A DNA stretch of 64,000 bases from Dryococelus australis (lineage: Eukaryota; Arthropoda; Insecta; Phasmatodea; Phasmatidae): assembly GCA_029891345.1 (NCBI GenBank), contig CM056994.1, forward strand, positions 143,242,457-143,306,456. The letters run 5' to 3'. Positions 35,966 to 47,539 of this stretch are shown in pieces. The stretch's first letter is position 1. The number at the start of each line of letters is the position of its first letter. Below the pieces are notes generated by a model. It saw nothing but the letters and a program-made list of their open reading frames with translations, did not search any database and was not told the DNA's origin. The position numbers and the translations under genes were made by a program.

Positions 35966-37320
35966 AAACGTAATTTTCACTATCCCATTTGTCAGCATTT
36001 TCAATCCTTAGTTCCAACATGTTTTCTATTTCAGCTTTGTATTCACTGACCGTTTCAACGAACCGACTGTTGAAATTGCAACGAGTGGGAGATGCACTAG
36101 GAAATCGCTTCTTAACATCTTGATCTAAAACATATTTTCTCTTTGTTGACATAGAGAAGAAAGTTCCAAATCCTGCAAGTGTCATGAAAAACCTCCGGCA
36201 CTGGTTGATGTGGCGGACTGAATCTGATAAAACCAAATTTAGTCTATATGCATAACAATGTACACACATGACCTCACTGCATTTCACTCTTAAAAGTGAC
36301 TGAAGTCCATTTACTTCACCTGCCATGACTGCAGCACCATCATATGTTTGTGCTACTAATTTGTCAAAGCATTTGAAATCACTAAACACGTGCTCTGATA
36401 AGGCCCTAGCAGACCGATCACAACTAACATCACTAAAGCCAAGAAAACGTTCTTCAACTGCCCCTTCTGAATTAACGTATCGCAAAAGAGTGGTTAACAG
36501 AGATTTTTTACTCACGTCTGTTGTTTCATCCAATGTTATTCCTACAAACAAGGTTTTCTCGATTTGCATCTTGTTCCTTTGTAGCACTACATCGTAAACA
36601 GACTGAATCAAATCATTTTATATGTCACTTGACAGACCAGAAAAAACTGTGGAGTTTTCTAAATGGGCTTTTAAATTACTGTCAAATTTCTCCAAAAACA
36701 TTAACAAGTTCAACAAAATTTCCTTTATTTAAAGAATTTGAAGAATCATCATGTCCCCTAAAACCTAATTCTTGCTTGGCTAAGAAACAGGTAACATCAA
36801 TTAAACGACCCAAATATGTCTATTCTTTTTGACATTTTCGTTGTGTTTCTGAGTATTTAACCTGAACTGGTCACTTAAACAGAGCTCAATTAGAACTTTA
36901 CCAAACTGTTTGATATGCACGACACTAAATGCGATTTACTGAGTTCATGCCTTTTAACCGATTTATGAAAATTGGTCAAACCACTAAACCTGGATTGCGT
37001 CCAAACACTTTTTTCAGAAGAAAATAATAAACATGGCCAACCATATAACTTCAGAAATTTCTTGCGCCCAGTAAGCCACGTTGTCTCGTAAAAACTAACA
37101 TTAAAATGTTGCACACACTGTTTTGTTTTTGTATGTATGTTGAGATCAGGAGTTGGTTTCCCACTGCTGATTATGTCTTTTTAATTTCGTATGGTCAAGA
37201 GCTAAATGAGTGTTGGAAAATGTTTTCTACAGCGCACTTACAATCAGTCATTTCTGCAGAACTTGACGGAACATCTCCTGAACTGTTAATTTTGTTGAGT
37301 AAACTATAAACTATTTACAA
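35966..37320 (-). pseudogene. hAT transposase relic 2, lacking its C-terminus
   Basis: Read right to left. At 37,114-36,890 is the TTF-type zinc-finger region (WPCLLFSSEKSVWTQSRFSG, then HKSVKRHELSKSH). A broken linker follows, with KQELGFRGHDDSS. At 36,611-35,958 is the catalytic N-half with LDETTDVSKKSLLTTLLRYV (the D-E region), AQTYDGAAVMAG (RNase H-like core) and HCYAYRLNLVLSD. It ends before the helical insert and has no hATC domain. It differs from relic 1, so it is another hAT family. Its left border coincides with the premature end of PolB, so either insertion removed the PolB tail or a later deletion joined them. No target-site duplication found. Confidence 0.8.
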
Positions 37321-38767
37321 AGAAAAAATAACTTCACGTATCACGCACTTATGTTGGTCAATTTTCAAAGCCACGCCAGTGTAACTCCATGACTTGCCGG
37401 TAGAGGTGAACATGCAAACGAACCGATCATGTCATTGGCTACAGAAGATGGCCATTGGCACTATAGGTTTATGAAAATTTTCATTGCTAAAAAAAATTCA
37501 AAATGTTTGACTATTAGTATTATTCTCATTTTAAAAAAAACATCAGCTCATAAATGTGGATACTTTATATCTTACGTAATATTATAATTATAGTACAATT
37601 AATTTAATGATTCATCAACTAAAAAACACCCCGCCTCGTCCTGGCTATATTTTTTTTTTGTGTTTTGGCATTTCGGAAGAGGTAATTACTAAAAACGAAC
37701 TGTTTCAAAGACTATTTTAGAATATAAACACTAAGTTTTAAGGTACATGTCCCAACAAAATTCAAAACAATCGATTTTTACTATGTCATGGGTTTGAGGA
37801 ATCAAAATTTGTTTTTATGTTTTATCCCGAGAATCTAAAGAAATTTTGGAGCAGTGATTGTTCGAGACACTTTTTACGCAGCCAAGAGAGTGGTATGGTA
37901 GCGAACTGAAATTTAACTAACATACAAGCATATTCTGCACTTACCTTAAATATAATCTAATTGAAATGAATCAAGGCGTTTTTTTAACTTCTTGAGGAAT
38001 AACAGCTGGTAGTTGAATGTTGCAGTCACGTATATTCCAGTAAATAACCACTCACACGTCCAGGTGTATCACTGATATTTTCAGTAAAATTAAAGCTGAG
38101 AAGCTACTTTTCAGATTAAGAAGGAACAAAATCAAAAAAACGAATTCACGAATCGTTCATCAGACAAAAAAAACTAATGATATTCGGCTGCAAATTTTCA
38201 GAGTAATTTTTATTTGACAGGCTGAAATTAAAGGGGAAGTAATGCTTCCATTGCTTCCAAGGACACTTCGCCCCTGCTACTACTGACAGCACACACGCTC
38301 ATATGAGATCCTGACACTGCTACAGATGCCATCGCAAGAGAGATTGTGTTACCACAGAAAATTTGTCAATAGATTAACACAACTAATTTTTCACTTCCGC
38401 AATTTCGCTTTTGCATTTCTGCACGGGGATTTGGCACTGCGACTTTTGTTGGGACCTCAGATCAGGGTTTCGAGCCAATTCGTGGGGTTCCATGCCTTAT
38501 CCTTACCGGTGATGGGGGTATTTTTAGTTGTGACATTTTGACCCCTTTGTAAAAACTACAGGCGGTATTGTACTTATCCATCCTAGCTGTATACTTATTA
38601 TCTTTCTTTTCTTCCTCTTTATCTACAATTTTATTTTTAGTTCAAGGCGTTTTTAGTTTGGGTTGTATTATTTTTCGGCATTATTTCCCGCCTATATAGC
38701 TCATTCTTGCAGCACTATGGAGAATATATATATCTCTGTGGTACTGTAAGAGTTTACTCTATAGCTT

Positions 38768-38838
38768 CATCGCCAGTCGGAGACCCACACGCATGGTTGC
38801 TTTAGCAGCCATGCGGGTAGTAAAGTGGGAGGGCGATG
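38768..38838. other. Compound stem-loop, possible structured RNA
   Basis: CATCGCC (38,768) pairs with GGCGATG (38,832-38,838). Inside it CGCATGGTTGC pairs with GCAGCCATGCG across a TTTA loop (38,790-38,815) with one G-T pair. The 71 nt outer size is in the range of a pre-miRNA, but the middle of the stem pairs poorly. It could also be an end-derived repeat. TATATA-like sequence lies about 75 bp upstream. Confidence 0.4.
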
Positions 38839-39320
38839 CCGGACGATAAACCAATTTTAATTTAAGGGATGAATGAGTAAACAAAAATAAAATTATTTAT
38901 GGAAAAAGAAATATATATAAATAAAATGTAAAATATATAAGTATTTTATAATGAATCTTTTATTTCATAAAAATTCTGTCATAAATTTTTAAGTGGCATC
39001 AGATGCAAGTACTTTGTATACTATGGAGAAGATACATACATTCATACACAGAGTTAATGTGATAAGTAACATATTATTATTTACTTGTGATGTTCTGGTT
39101 TAAGTATATGCAAATTCCTATATAAAGGTTACGATATGTAAAAAAAAACATTTTCTTCATTCATGCTGACCCAATATTCAATTCCGTTACAGGCTTGTAC
39201 TTGCTCGTGAAGCCTGCTGGCATGAGTTTAGTTACCAGACACCAAGCAGGTGTAGAAATGCCAACACAGCTACTCCCACTCACATGGTCATCCGACACTA
39301 TGTAGAATGTGAAAACAGCC

Positions 39321-39447
39321 AGGAAGCACGTACAGACTCCAGTTACCTAACACTGTGTAGGTGCATACCTGCTATGTACTGAATTAGGCTGTATTACATT
39401 ATCCTGGTACGAAAACATGCAGGAAGCACTTACAGACTCCAGTTACC
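39321..39447 (+). repeat. 27 bp direct repeat at a 100 bp offset
   Basis: AGGAAGCACGTACAGACTCC at 39,321 recurs at 39,421 with one change, and both continue as AGTTACC. Probably a short segmental duplication. Confidence 0.75.
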
Positions 39448-40020
39448 ATACAGGTGCAGACTTACTACCACTGCTCTTGATATTGTCAAGGTCAGCTGCC
39501 CCTCTGGCAAAATGAAAGGGGTAAAGGCGTGGTGAGTTTAAATCGAGCAAAAGTTCCTTCAAGATGTTTGACAACAGTGGAAGAGGAGATGTATAACCTA
39601 CAGTAATATGTATATCTGCTTCTCTGAAAGACTTATTAACTCCGCGGTGTTTTAAAATCAAGTTTATACGAGTGCATGTCGTAGGAGGGCTATAGTACTC
39701 GTAACATCGACTGAGTTCTGAATGCCCATCGAATGAAATGAGGTGCATATTTTGGATGCAAATATTTAAGTCTGTCATTCTTGTGGTAATAAAGATACAT
39801 AAAGGTTATTTGTGTTTCGGTATCACCCGACATGTCAAGTGTGGTAATAATATTTTTGTATATCAGTCTCTAACAATTTTGTATTGGTATGAAAACTTTC
39901 AATATTGCCGGTTAGTTAAACTGTTAACACTTTAGAATATACTTATAGGTTATTTTCAAAATGCATATTTTTTACATTTTATTAACATTTTTACGAAAAT
40001 TTTCCTTAATTTTTGTAAAA

Positions 40021-40181
40021 TTAGTTTTTTTCTATTTTTTCGTATACATGTAGTTGACATATTACAGTCTTTTAAGGCTGTGGCAGGAGCAGTGGCGGTG
40101 GTGGTGCATTCACTACTAGCATAACTGCATCAGTTAAAATTAGTTTTACTATTTTTTTTCGTATACCTGAAGTTGACATAT
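40021..40181 (+). repeat. About 41 bp direct repeat at a 119 bp offset
   Basis: TTAGTTTT, a T-rich run, CGTATAC and AGTTGACATAT at 40,021-40,062 recur at 40,140-40,181 with a few changes. The GC-rich GTGGCAGGAGCAGTGGCGG lies between them. Confidence 0.65.
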
Positions 40182-41200
40182 CTGAGTATATTATGGTGCT
40201 AACTGAGGTGCCTGCGGTGCCTGCAGTGCTAAGTTCGGTGCCTTGGATGGGTAAGAATATGTAATGTTAGGTGAAGATAATTTAAGTTGATACTGAAATA
40301 TACTTCGGTTAAGTGTATGTCGAGAGAAATTAATTATTAAATTAATTTTTTTAAATTCTAAGTCCTGATATGGAGTAGAATGGGGATAACTTAGTTAAAA
40401 ATATACCAAGTCCTGCATAGCATGAAAATATATTCTAAGTCCTACACGAGGTGAAATGAAGATGACTAAATTATATTTTTATAAGTCCAACAAATATGGC
40501 TGCCTACAGTATACGAAATTAAAAATGACGGAGTCGAACAAAGTGAGTAATGCAGTGTAGCGAAGGTTTCACAGTGGATAATAAGGGGCAATTAACGTAA
40601 ATTTAAATGTTACTGCGTGATGTCAGATAGCTCGTTGGAGGATATGTGACAAAACGCGGAGTACATACAAGTCTTACATGATGGTTAGGTTTTGTGGATG
40701 ACGAGAGAAATAAAAAAATATATATTCAGTGTTATTACAAAATGGTTAGGTTATATAAAGTTTGGTTATCTTAGGTTAGGTGAAGATAGGTTACGTAAAG
40801 TTAGTTTAAGGGGACCTCAATAGGTATCTGCGGGGAAAAAATTTACATGTCCTAGCATAGGGGTAGGAAATATTCCATGTTTAGCATAGGGTACAATATC
40901 CCTAGATGTAAATACTTAAGTCTATGTGTCAAAAATATAAATAACTATTATGCGTATATGAAAAGATAAACACATTGCTGGTTTATATAAGTATGGAATA
41001 GACTAGTATAAAAAATTATTATATGTAAATTAAAAAAATCGAAAAATTTGTGAATAATCAACACTGATAATATTGTTTATCATTCGATTTAGAAACACAC
41101 AAGTCCGAAAATATATAACACTTGGTATATATTTACTAACACATTTTTATATATGCTTATGAATAATGCAATCGAAGTATAATTGAAAATGCGAGATCAT

Positions 41201-41354
41201 AGACACATCACTCGATACACTTGTTTGAAAAAAACATATAATGAAATACATGACTTTTTTTATAATATAAAGAATCACAAGGCTGTTGTGATCCAATAAT
41301 GTAATTAATCTTGAAAATAAGATTCTGTAGACACATCACTCGATACACTTGTTT
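41201..41354 (+). repeat. 26 bp exact direct repeat at a 128 bp offset
   Basis: AGACACATCACTCGATACAC followed by TTGTTT occurs at 41,201-41,226 and 41,329-41,354. Similarity continues upstream through TTGAAAAT, so the duplicated unit is probably about 128 bp. Confidence 0.8.
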
Positions 41355-41684
41355 CTAAAAGTTAAAAAAATAATAATAATAAATACTTAAAAAATATTTA
41401 TATGTAAATAAAAAATACATACTTAAAAAGCGAAAAATGTAAAAAATTATGAAAGTTAAATCTAAATAATAAGTTTGAGTTAAACGTAGAGATAAATAAA
41501 TGCTTAAAAATAAACTAAAAAAGTATTTTATGTAATTTTAAGTAAATAAGTATATTACAAATTATATAAGTGTAATTTTAGTAATAATAAATAAAAATGG
41601 AATGAAAACATAAACATGACAAGATATTTATTCGTCCACAAGCTATATACTTCTTATAAACTCTTGTCCCAACACATATAACGA

Positions 41685-42390
41685 TAGCCGAGTGGTCTGT
41701 TATTATTCTGGCGACCCAAGGTCCGGAAGTTGGATCCCGTGCCATTCCAATTAGTATTTCGAGATCTAAAAAAAAAGCAACGCCCTTAGAGGCAAACTCC
41801 AGAACTAATATGGCGTTCGAACAAAGGTGAGAGCAATCGACTAATCGAACGACTGGCGCGCCACCTAGCAGCCGCCAATGTAAAAAAAGTGAGAAAATAC
41901 CATATGGCAGCCTCCAGTAACATGAACAGACAAACGAAGAAACCCCGAAAGTGGTGTGGGGTGCATGTGACAGATGTGAGAGATAAATAACAAACACATG
42001 TGAGAGAAAGAACAGAAAGAGAGAGGGAACAGAGAGAAGGAAAGAGAAAGTGAAAGAAATAGTGTAAGAGAGAGTAAAAGTGAGAGCACTCAGAGAAAAC
42101 TCTCAGAATGCATGGCCATGACAAAATGGCATACTGGTTATCAAAATGGCAGTCGAAGATGGGGGCACACTGGCTACAAATATGGAGATTTACTGGCTAG
42201 AAATATGGTGATGTACTGGTTACAAATATTGTGGCGTACTGTCTAACAACATACCAACATTTTAGAATCCAAGATGGTGGTCGCATGACTGGAATGACAG
42301 AACAGAAAGTATGGAATCCAACATGGCAGCCAGGGCCCGGCCAGATTCTCGATCCTCTCCCTGATCCCTCTGCGACCATGTTCCCATAAG
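41685..42390 (+). repeat. Polinton B right terminal segment
   Basis: Shares a long run of sequence with 61,128-61,760: CGCCC...GGC...ACTCCAGAACTAATATGGC against ACTCTAGAACCAACATGGC, then ACTGGCGCGC and CCTAGCA. It also has GGCAGCCTCCAGTAACATGA, the subterminal unit of Polinton A, and ends in CTGATCCCTCTGCGACCATG, which resembles the Polinton A end. A tRNA-like stretch (GATAGCCGAGTGG, then GTTGGATCCC) at 41,690-41,745 lies at its inner edge. Minus-strand frames of 112-139 codons across it are products of the repeat. Confidence 0.6.
42001..42100 (+). repeat. Purine-rich (GA) simple sequence
   Basis: About 100 bp almost only of G and A on this strand (GAGAGAAAGAACAGAAAGAG and similar), inside the Polinton B end. 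Gives the minus strand its Ser/Leu/Phe-rich open frame. Confidence 0.85.
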
Positions 42391-43232
42391 CGTGTTACTT
42401 TCTTTATGTGTGTGTATATATATATACATATATATTTTTTTTTGTGAATATTTATGTATTCTTAAATAATGTTATAAGGATGTATTAAATATGATTGGGA
42501 TGTTGGTTTTTATTTATTTTTTGTGAGGTTTTATGCTATAAGATCTTGTGAGGGAATAATGATTTGAGAATGACTTGAGTTGATGTCAGAGCTGAATGAG
42601 TTCTGATTATTTGGGCAATAGAAAGGATAAGATGGACTATATGTCTATGTTCGCAAGATGTTGTATATTTAGAATATCATAAGGCAAAAATATTTATACA
42701 TCTGAAAAGAGTTGACTTAATGGAAAATTGGTTGCCTATGGAAATTGCATCTCAAACCAATAAAATGTGTACTCTTAGCAAATAAATGTTGCTTCACATG
42801 TTTATGGTTTTTGGTATTTATAAGTCAATAATAGCAGGAGAACAATGTTTTGGGAGAGGCGAATATTTCATTTGAACAACGATTATTTTATTTTAATTTC
42901 ATTATTCAAAAAGATAGAAAAAATAATAATTAAAAAAGTTTTTAATATAATTTTTCTCCTTTTTGTAAGGTTGTAATAACCTTTACGATAACTATGTGCG
43001 CAGTGGTGGAGATGTATTCTCTGTTGGCGTGCGACATGATGACAGTATGAAAGTGCTTAGAAAAGTGGACTGCAGTCGGTTGTTGGCAAAGACTGAGGGT
43101 CAAGACTGGCCTGCTTTCTGTTGTTGTTGGCTGGAAATAGTCTTCACCCCTCTCCCTCACACCATCACCCGCCCGTTGTAAAGCGGGTGCGTTCGCATTG
43201 ATGTGTCAAGCTCTTTGTGTTATGCAGTTCTG

Positions 43233-43240
43233 TATAAATA
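43233..43240 (+). promoter_or_regulatory. Possible TATA box
   Basis: TATAAATA in a locally less AT-rich stretch, 45 bp downstream of a GC-rich hairpin (CACCCGC / GCGGGTG, 43,166-43,189). No gene is recognised downstream, so this is a weak call. A similar TATAAATG precedes the zinc-finger ORF at 59.6 kb. Confidence 0.25.
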
Positions 43241-43410
43241 CTGCCTCTCGAGAAGACTGGTAGTAAGCAGTGCATTGTTTATCTTGTTTTTAAACTATTT
43301 TATTATTTATTTATATGGTGTTTGCCTGAATGTTATTTACACAATTTTAAATTATTATTGATAAAAAATTGTATCACATTTTTTATATATATAATTTCTT
43401 TATTTACCAT

Positions 43411-43757
43411 TAAAAATGATTTGGGGTTCAAACAACAGTGATTTTAGAATTCGTCTGCATATACGTTTCGGGTAGGACCACCATACATGACTCTTTCTTT
43501 GATACCGATACGTAAATTAGTAAATCGATATACTTTAATTTTCCTTCACTGGGATATGAAGCAAGTCATATCTCAGTGAATGACTTTTTTCAACTTTGTT
43601 GGGGATCGAAGCACGACGTAATACAATTTCAAAGTCAAGCTCGTTGGGAATCGAAGCAAGGTTTTAAATCGTAGTTATTCATTATAAAACATATCCTTCT
43701 TATGTAACGTTCAAAATGATTTGGGGTTTAAGCAATAGTGTTTTTTTAGAATGCATC
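43411..43757 (+). repeat. About 47 bp direct repeat at an exact 300 bp offset
   Basis: AAAATGATTTGGGGTT, AAACAACAGTG and TTTTAGAAT at 43,411-43,457 recur with a few changes at 43,711-43,757. GGGATCGAAGCA and GGAATCGAAGCA also recur between them, so the region may be a decayed tandem array. Confidence 0.65.
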
Positions 43758-44224
43758 TGTTCTAATTTTTTTTGTGGTATTATGTAAGAAGTTAGAAAAA
43801 TGAAATCTCAAGCGTAATTGCTGCTTTTTTTTGGGGGGGGGGGGGAATACGGTGAACTCTGTTGATACCATTAACCTATGACCTCGAGAGTGAGTTTGGC
43901 ATTTCTATGCCGGATGAAGTGTTTGTCCCTACCATTGTTTGTAAAGTGTTTAGATAACCAAATTCAGAGATGACTGAAGAGTTTGAAAGAATGAAATTAG
44001 ATTTTGGAAATGTGTATCGTTTGCCGATCTGTATTGCGATTGATAATTACAACATTGTGGATGTATAAGTAATACATAAAACACAAAATTTGGGTAAGTC
44101 GGAAGTTAGAAATGGTTCTGGTATGATGTGTATTTAAGGCAGAAATTAATTTCGGTGATTTTTCATTATCGAAATACTACTTATATAAATTTTTGATTCT
44201 GCAAATAATATTTTTCTGTCCATT

Positions 44225-45325
44225 ATGGGATATGGACAGAGGACGAAATTCTCAAGCCTGCATTTCTCACCCCACAGTATCATCAAATGTGTTTCATCTT
44301 CATCAGCTGATTGGTATTTAATATTAGCTCATTATGCAGATAAAATTGCATGTGATTATTCCATACTCAAATATCCTCAATAATTTATTTTTATGCGAAT
44401 AAAATATCTATTTACCCTCAAAGGGTCTCACTCACTGTTATACTTTCTAACAGGGTATGTCACAAGCTTATGTCAGCAATCAACATATTTTGCATTACAG
44501 TTCTCTATTTTAAATTAATAATAACATTACTGATGTTTTTTTTTTTTTTTTTTTTTTTTGTGCAAAGTGAAGATGTCAGGTTTAAAACTTATATAAGCAA
44601 TTCTTTTCAAATAAAATTTCCGTGCTATATATTAACACAATCCAATGTGGCTGTTAGCCCACATATTTTGTTGAATGTGCCAATATATTTTTGAATGTGA
44701 TTAAACAATATGTCAGAAAATATATAATGAATATTGAAAACACAATTCGTAAGATCTGTATATAATATAAGTGAAATAAAGTAATTAGTAAAAAAAAAAT
44801 ATGTCATGTAAGCATCTCCAGTCATTACCACAAACATTTTTTTTTTTTTTTATGTATGGAGGTTTTCCCGACAAGCCAGCGGTTAGAGAGAGAAAGAGCG
44901 TTCCCTTCGAGGTTCTTTCTCTATTGAGTGTATGCCTAACTTTCCCAGTTTTTCGTCTCGGTCGTTATATTGTGACTCCGGAGATAAAAGTGGGTTGTGA
45001 GGATAATCAGCTTATTGGCTGGTTTGAACATGCTCAGACATCTAAGGGCCTGCATGCCTGATGGGATTTTATTATGTTGGTGCAGTTTAAAATATGTTGT
45101 ATCTTGCTAAATGTAAAAATGTAATTATTGAAATGCATATTTAATATTTATTATTAATAATTTATTTCCAAATTAAATAAATCATTACGCGTAATATTCT
45201 GCCAATCGAAGGAGAAACATGTGTAATTACTCTCATTACATACTTATGCTTTATTGGACAAATAAAATCTAATTACCCTCATTGGGGTTTAATATTAGGG
45301 ACATCCTCCTCCCCTTACCACTTCC
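44225..45325 (-). mobile_element. Unclassified repeat of about 1 kb, copy B
   Basis: Inverted relative of 17,760-18,815. Matching blocks include TTGCATGTGATTATTCCATA, a block around GTTAGAGAGAGAAAGAGCG, and AAACATGTGTAATTACTCTC. It carries its own 24 T run (44,536-44,559) and a 14 T run (about 44,838-44,851). The plus frame at 44,801-45,061 falls inside it and has no domain. Confidence 0.7.
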
Positions 45326-45785
45326 ATCATACAATTTAGTTGCTCCATGATTAAAACTCGAATCATTGTACGATACTCACTTGGTACACTTGAGCTCTTT
45401 TATATAGATGCGGGTTGTGTCAGACTGTCGCACACACCAACCGATCTCGTCTTCTTCCAATCTTATACTGAACATTTTAAAATAAATATCTCCCCTTATA
45501 TATCTATTAAATTCGAAGCAATATGGCGGATGGCAGTGATGGTGGTTATAGTGATTCATATGTGCAAATAGTGGTCAGTTGAGCTCGGACTGTCCTGGAA
45601 GAAGAGGTGTAATTAGACCTCGTACTTAGTAATTATTCATTGTGATATGCAGTCTCTTGCTACATGTATTAGTGCAAGTGCACGATTAAATATGCAATGT
45701 GTGTAGTAATTAATTGTGGTAAGTGAACAATTACATATTCAATGCATGATCAATAACTAATTGCCCGAATATATCGTCTATGAAA

Positions 45786-45877
45786 ATGCATTTCCGTCTC
45801 AACCCCATCATCCTTAGCCTGCTCACATGTCATCTGATAATCGCAGAATCAACAACTCAGTTGCAGCCCGGCAGCCT
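45786..45877 (+). CDS. Candidate signal-peptide exon of an unknown gene
   Basis: ATG at 45,786 opens a frame MHFRLNPIILSLLTCHLIIA, a signal-peptide-like leader, followed by ESTTQLQPGS. It reaches a strong donor, CCT/GTGAGTAAAC, at 45,878 in phase 2. The start (M-x-[LF]-R-..-P-hydrophobic) and the donor context GTGAGTAAAC resemble exon 1 of the candidate at 25,497. No convincing second exon was found: an acceptor-like CAGTAG at about 46,029 would lead into a Gly-rich frame ending at 46,143, which is doubtful. May be a chance frame. Confidence 0.3.
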
Positions 45878-46019
45878 GTGAGTAAACATGTATAATTAGT
45901 CTCATTATGCATTTACACAATTACTCTGTACGGGACTCGATCACAATACCAGTCATGGTCTCTGTAAATCTCCTTCTGGGGACCCTAAAGCCCATGACAG
46001 CAACCAATACATGTCCTGA

Positions 46020-46260
46020 CGTATCCAGTAGTCCCACAGAGGGTGGACGGGCAGGGAGTGGGGAAGTGCCTCTGCAAATGCGAATACAGAGGGGGATGGG
46101 TGTAACCTGTACTCCAAAAACGCCAGAGGGTGGGTTGGGTTAACTGCATTGTGGGGGGAGGGATGCGGAGTAGTTCACGCAGTGGTTTACGGGAGAGGGG
46201 GGAAGGAGGAACCAATCAGACAACAACTCCATTGGTTGGGAGGGGGAAGGGAATGTCCAT
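46020..46260 (+). other. G-rich stretch with G-quadruplex potential
   Basis: Repeated GGG and GGGG runs (GGGTGGGTTGGG, GGGGGGAGGG, GGGAGAGGGGGG) on the plus strand, in an AT-rich neighbourhood. Overlapping frames on both strands are open because of composition. No domain. Confidence 0.5.
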
Positions 46261-46799
46261 CTGCAACTACAGTACTGCCAGTGCCGCCATCTTGAATATA
46301 TTAAATATCGTAACACGGAGCGCCTACTACTGATAGATCACCATCCAGCAGGAAGAGACGAGATGAAGCAGCGGCAGAACAATGACATGGAGAAAACGAA
46401 GTACTCTCAGAAAACCCATACAACCCGTCCGAAAATATTCGTCCACTAGGGCCTGGGATTAAACCAAGGATACTAGAGTTGGAAGGCGGCCAATGGTAGA
46501 TATTTTCACTAATGTCAATTTAAAGAAATATTTAATTTTCTCTTTCACGAGTTCAGAAACTTCCATTTAAGTAAAAGTTTTAAGTGTGTGGATACTTACA
46601 TCTCAGTCATTGCTTGTTTTACTATATGGTAATGATTCTTCAATAAAATATCCAAATTACCGTAAGTGATAATTTAACTAACCGACAACGGGTTTTAGGC
46701 AATTATTTACAATATGGCTGTAAAACACGAAACTGATATGATAAATATCTGCAGTATATTGAAAACTGTACTACCAGTGTCCAAAGAGAACAATCTGTT

Positions 46800-47260
46800 C
46801 TCGTGGCGTACTGGAGCAAGAAAGCCTAGGACTGCCAAGAGTGCGTCAGTTCGACAGACAACTTGCAGTGGTAGGTATATCCTGTAGAGCGGCCGACGCA
46901 GGAACGCGCTGACAACACAGCCTGATACCTCGAGACGAATAGAGATGAAGTAGGGAGCGAACTTCTTCTCCAACTGCCGGACGCCGAGCGAGCGAAGGAA
47001 CAACTTTGTTGCAGGTGTTGCCGCTGGAAGAGTTACGGCGGCGCCGCGAAGCGCCGGCAACTATTTCCATGTCCTCTTCCCTTCGCCGCCGCAGTCGCCA
47101 ACTTTCCGAGGGGATTAGCAGGTTCATCAACAGCCCGTGCCAGAGCAGGGAGGCAACCATTCATTAACTGCGCTCAACACCTCCTTAGTACGCCACCGCC
47201 ACCGCAGATTAAGACTCCCGCTTCACACCAGAGCCAGTTTATATCGCCAACTAATACATC
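46800..47260. other. GC/CpG-rich island, possible promoter or first exon
   Basis: Dense CpG (CGGCGGCGCCGCGAAGCGCC near 47,040). The minus strand has frames at 47,160-46,846, starting MVASLLWHGLLMNLLIPSES, and 47,060-46,707, rich in Arg and Ala. Neither shows a domain, and they overlap each other. The island could be the promoter and 5' exon of a minus-strand host gene, whose other exons I cannot see. Confidence 0.35.
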
Positions 47261-47451
47261 CTTGCTGGGACTCGGCTGTTTAATGACCACGCAACTTTCA
47301 CCAGTCTTCCTAGTTGGCGTTTGAGGAATAATTTCAAAATTTATAGCGTATTTTGCAATTCCCCGCCTGTCATACAAACCAGAGCGTGCATCGTGCGTTT
47401 TCACAACTTATGGTTGTTAAAATAATGTATTCAATACAAACTGTGCAAACA

Positions 47452-47454
<3 letters not shown>

Positions 47455-47506
<52 letters not shown>
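47455..47506. repeat. (AT)n microsatellite
   Basis: 26 uninterrupted AT units. The minus-strand Tyr/Ile frame across it is the repeat. Confidence 0.95.
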
Positions 47507-47512
<6 letters not shown>

Positions 47513-47539
47513 TGTATTTTTTACTTTTATGACTATATA

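Larger units (their letters stand above)
37321..41684. other. Polinton B interior or other DNA; no gene recognised
   Basis: About 4.4 kb. Frames of 60-111 codons (for example 39,443-39,778 minus) show no domain. It contains the hairpin at 38.8 kb and several short direct repeats. From 40,740 to 40,810 there are scattered GGTTAGGT motifs resembling insect telomere units but not a true array. Confidence 0.45.
28980..42390 (+). mobile_element. Polinton B: PolB-bearing relic with nested insertions
   Basis: Defined by a PolB gene read left to right (29.1-35.97 kb) and a right-end segment at 41.7-42.4 kb whose outer edge resembles the end of Polinton A. A SINE and a 3.1 kb hAT element lie inside PolB, and a truncated hAT relic abuts its end. 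Between 37.3 and 41.6 kb no other Polinton gene could be read. No left terminal repeat was seen, so the left border is only the start of recognisable coding. Whether PolB and the right end belong to one element is an inference from order and orientation. Confidence 0.6.

Noticed and set aside
36325-36832. Plus-strand frames of 90-103 codons at 36.3-36.8 kb
   Set aside because: They are antisense shadows of hAT relic 2.
40740-40810. Telomere-like TTAGG units
   Set aside because: Only scattered GGTTAGGT motifs with variable spacing. No array.
41578-42124. Minus-strand frames of 112-139 codons, Ser/Leu-rich
   Set aside because: They result from the purine-rich simple sequence and the terminal repeat.
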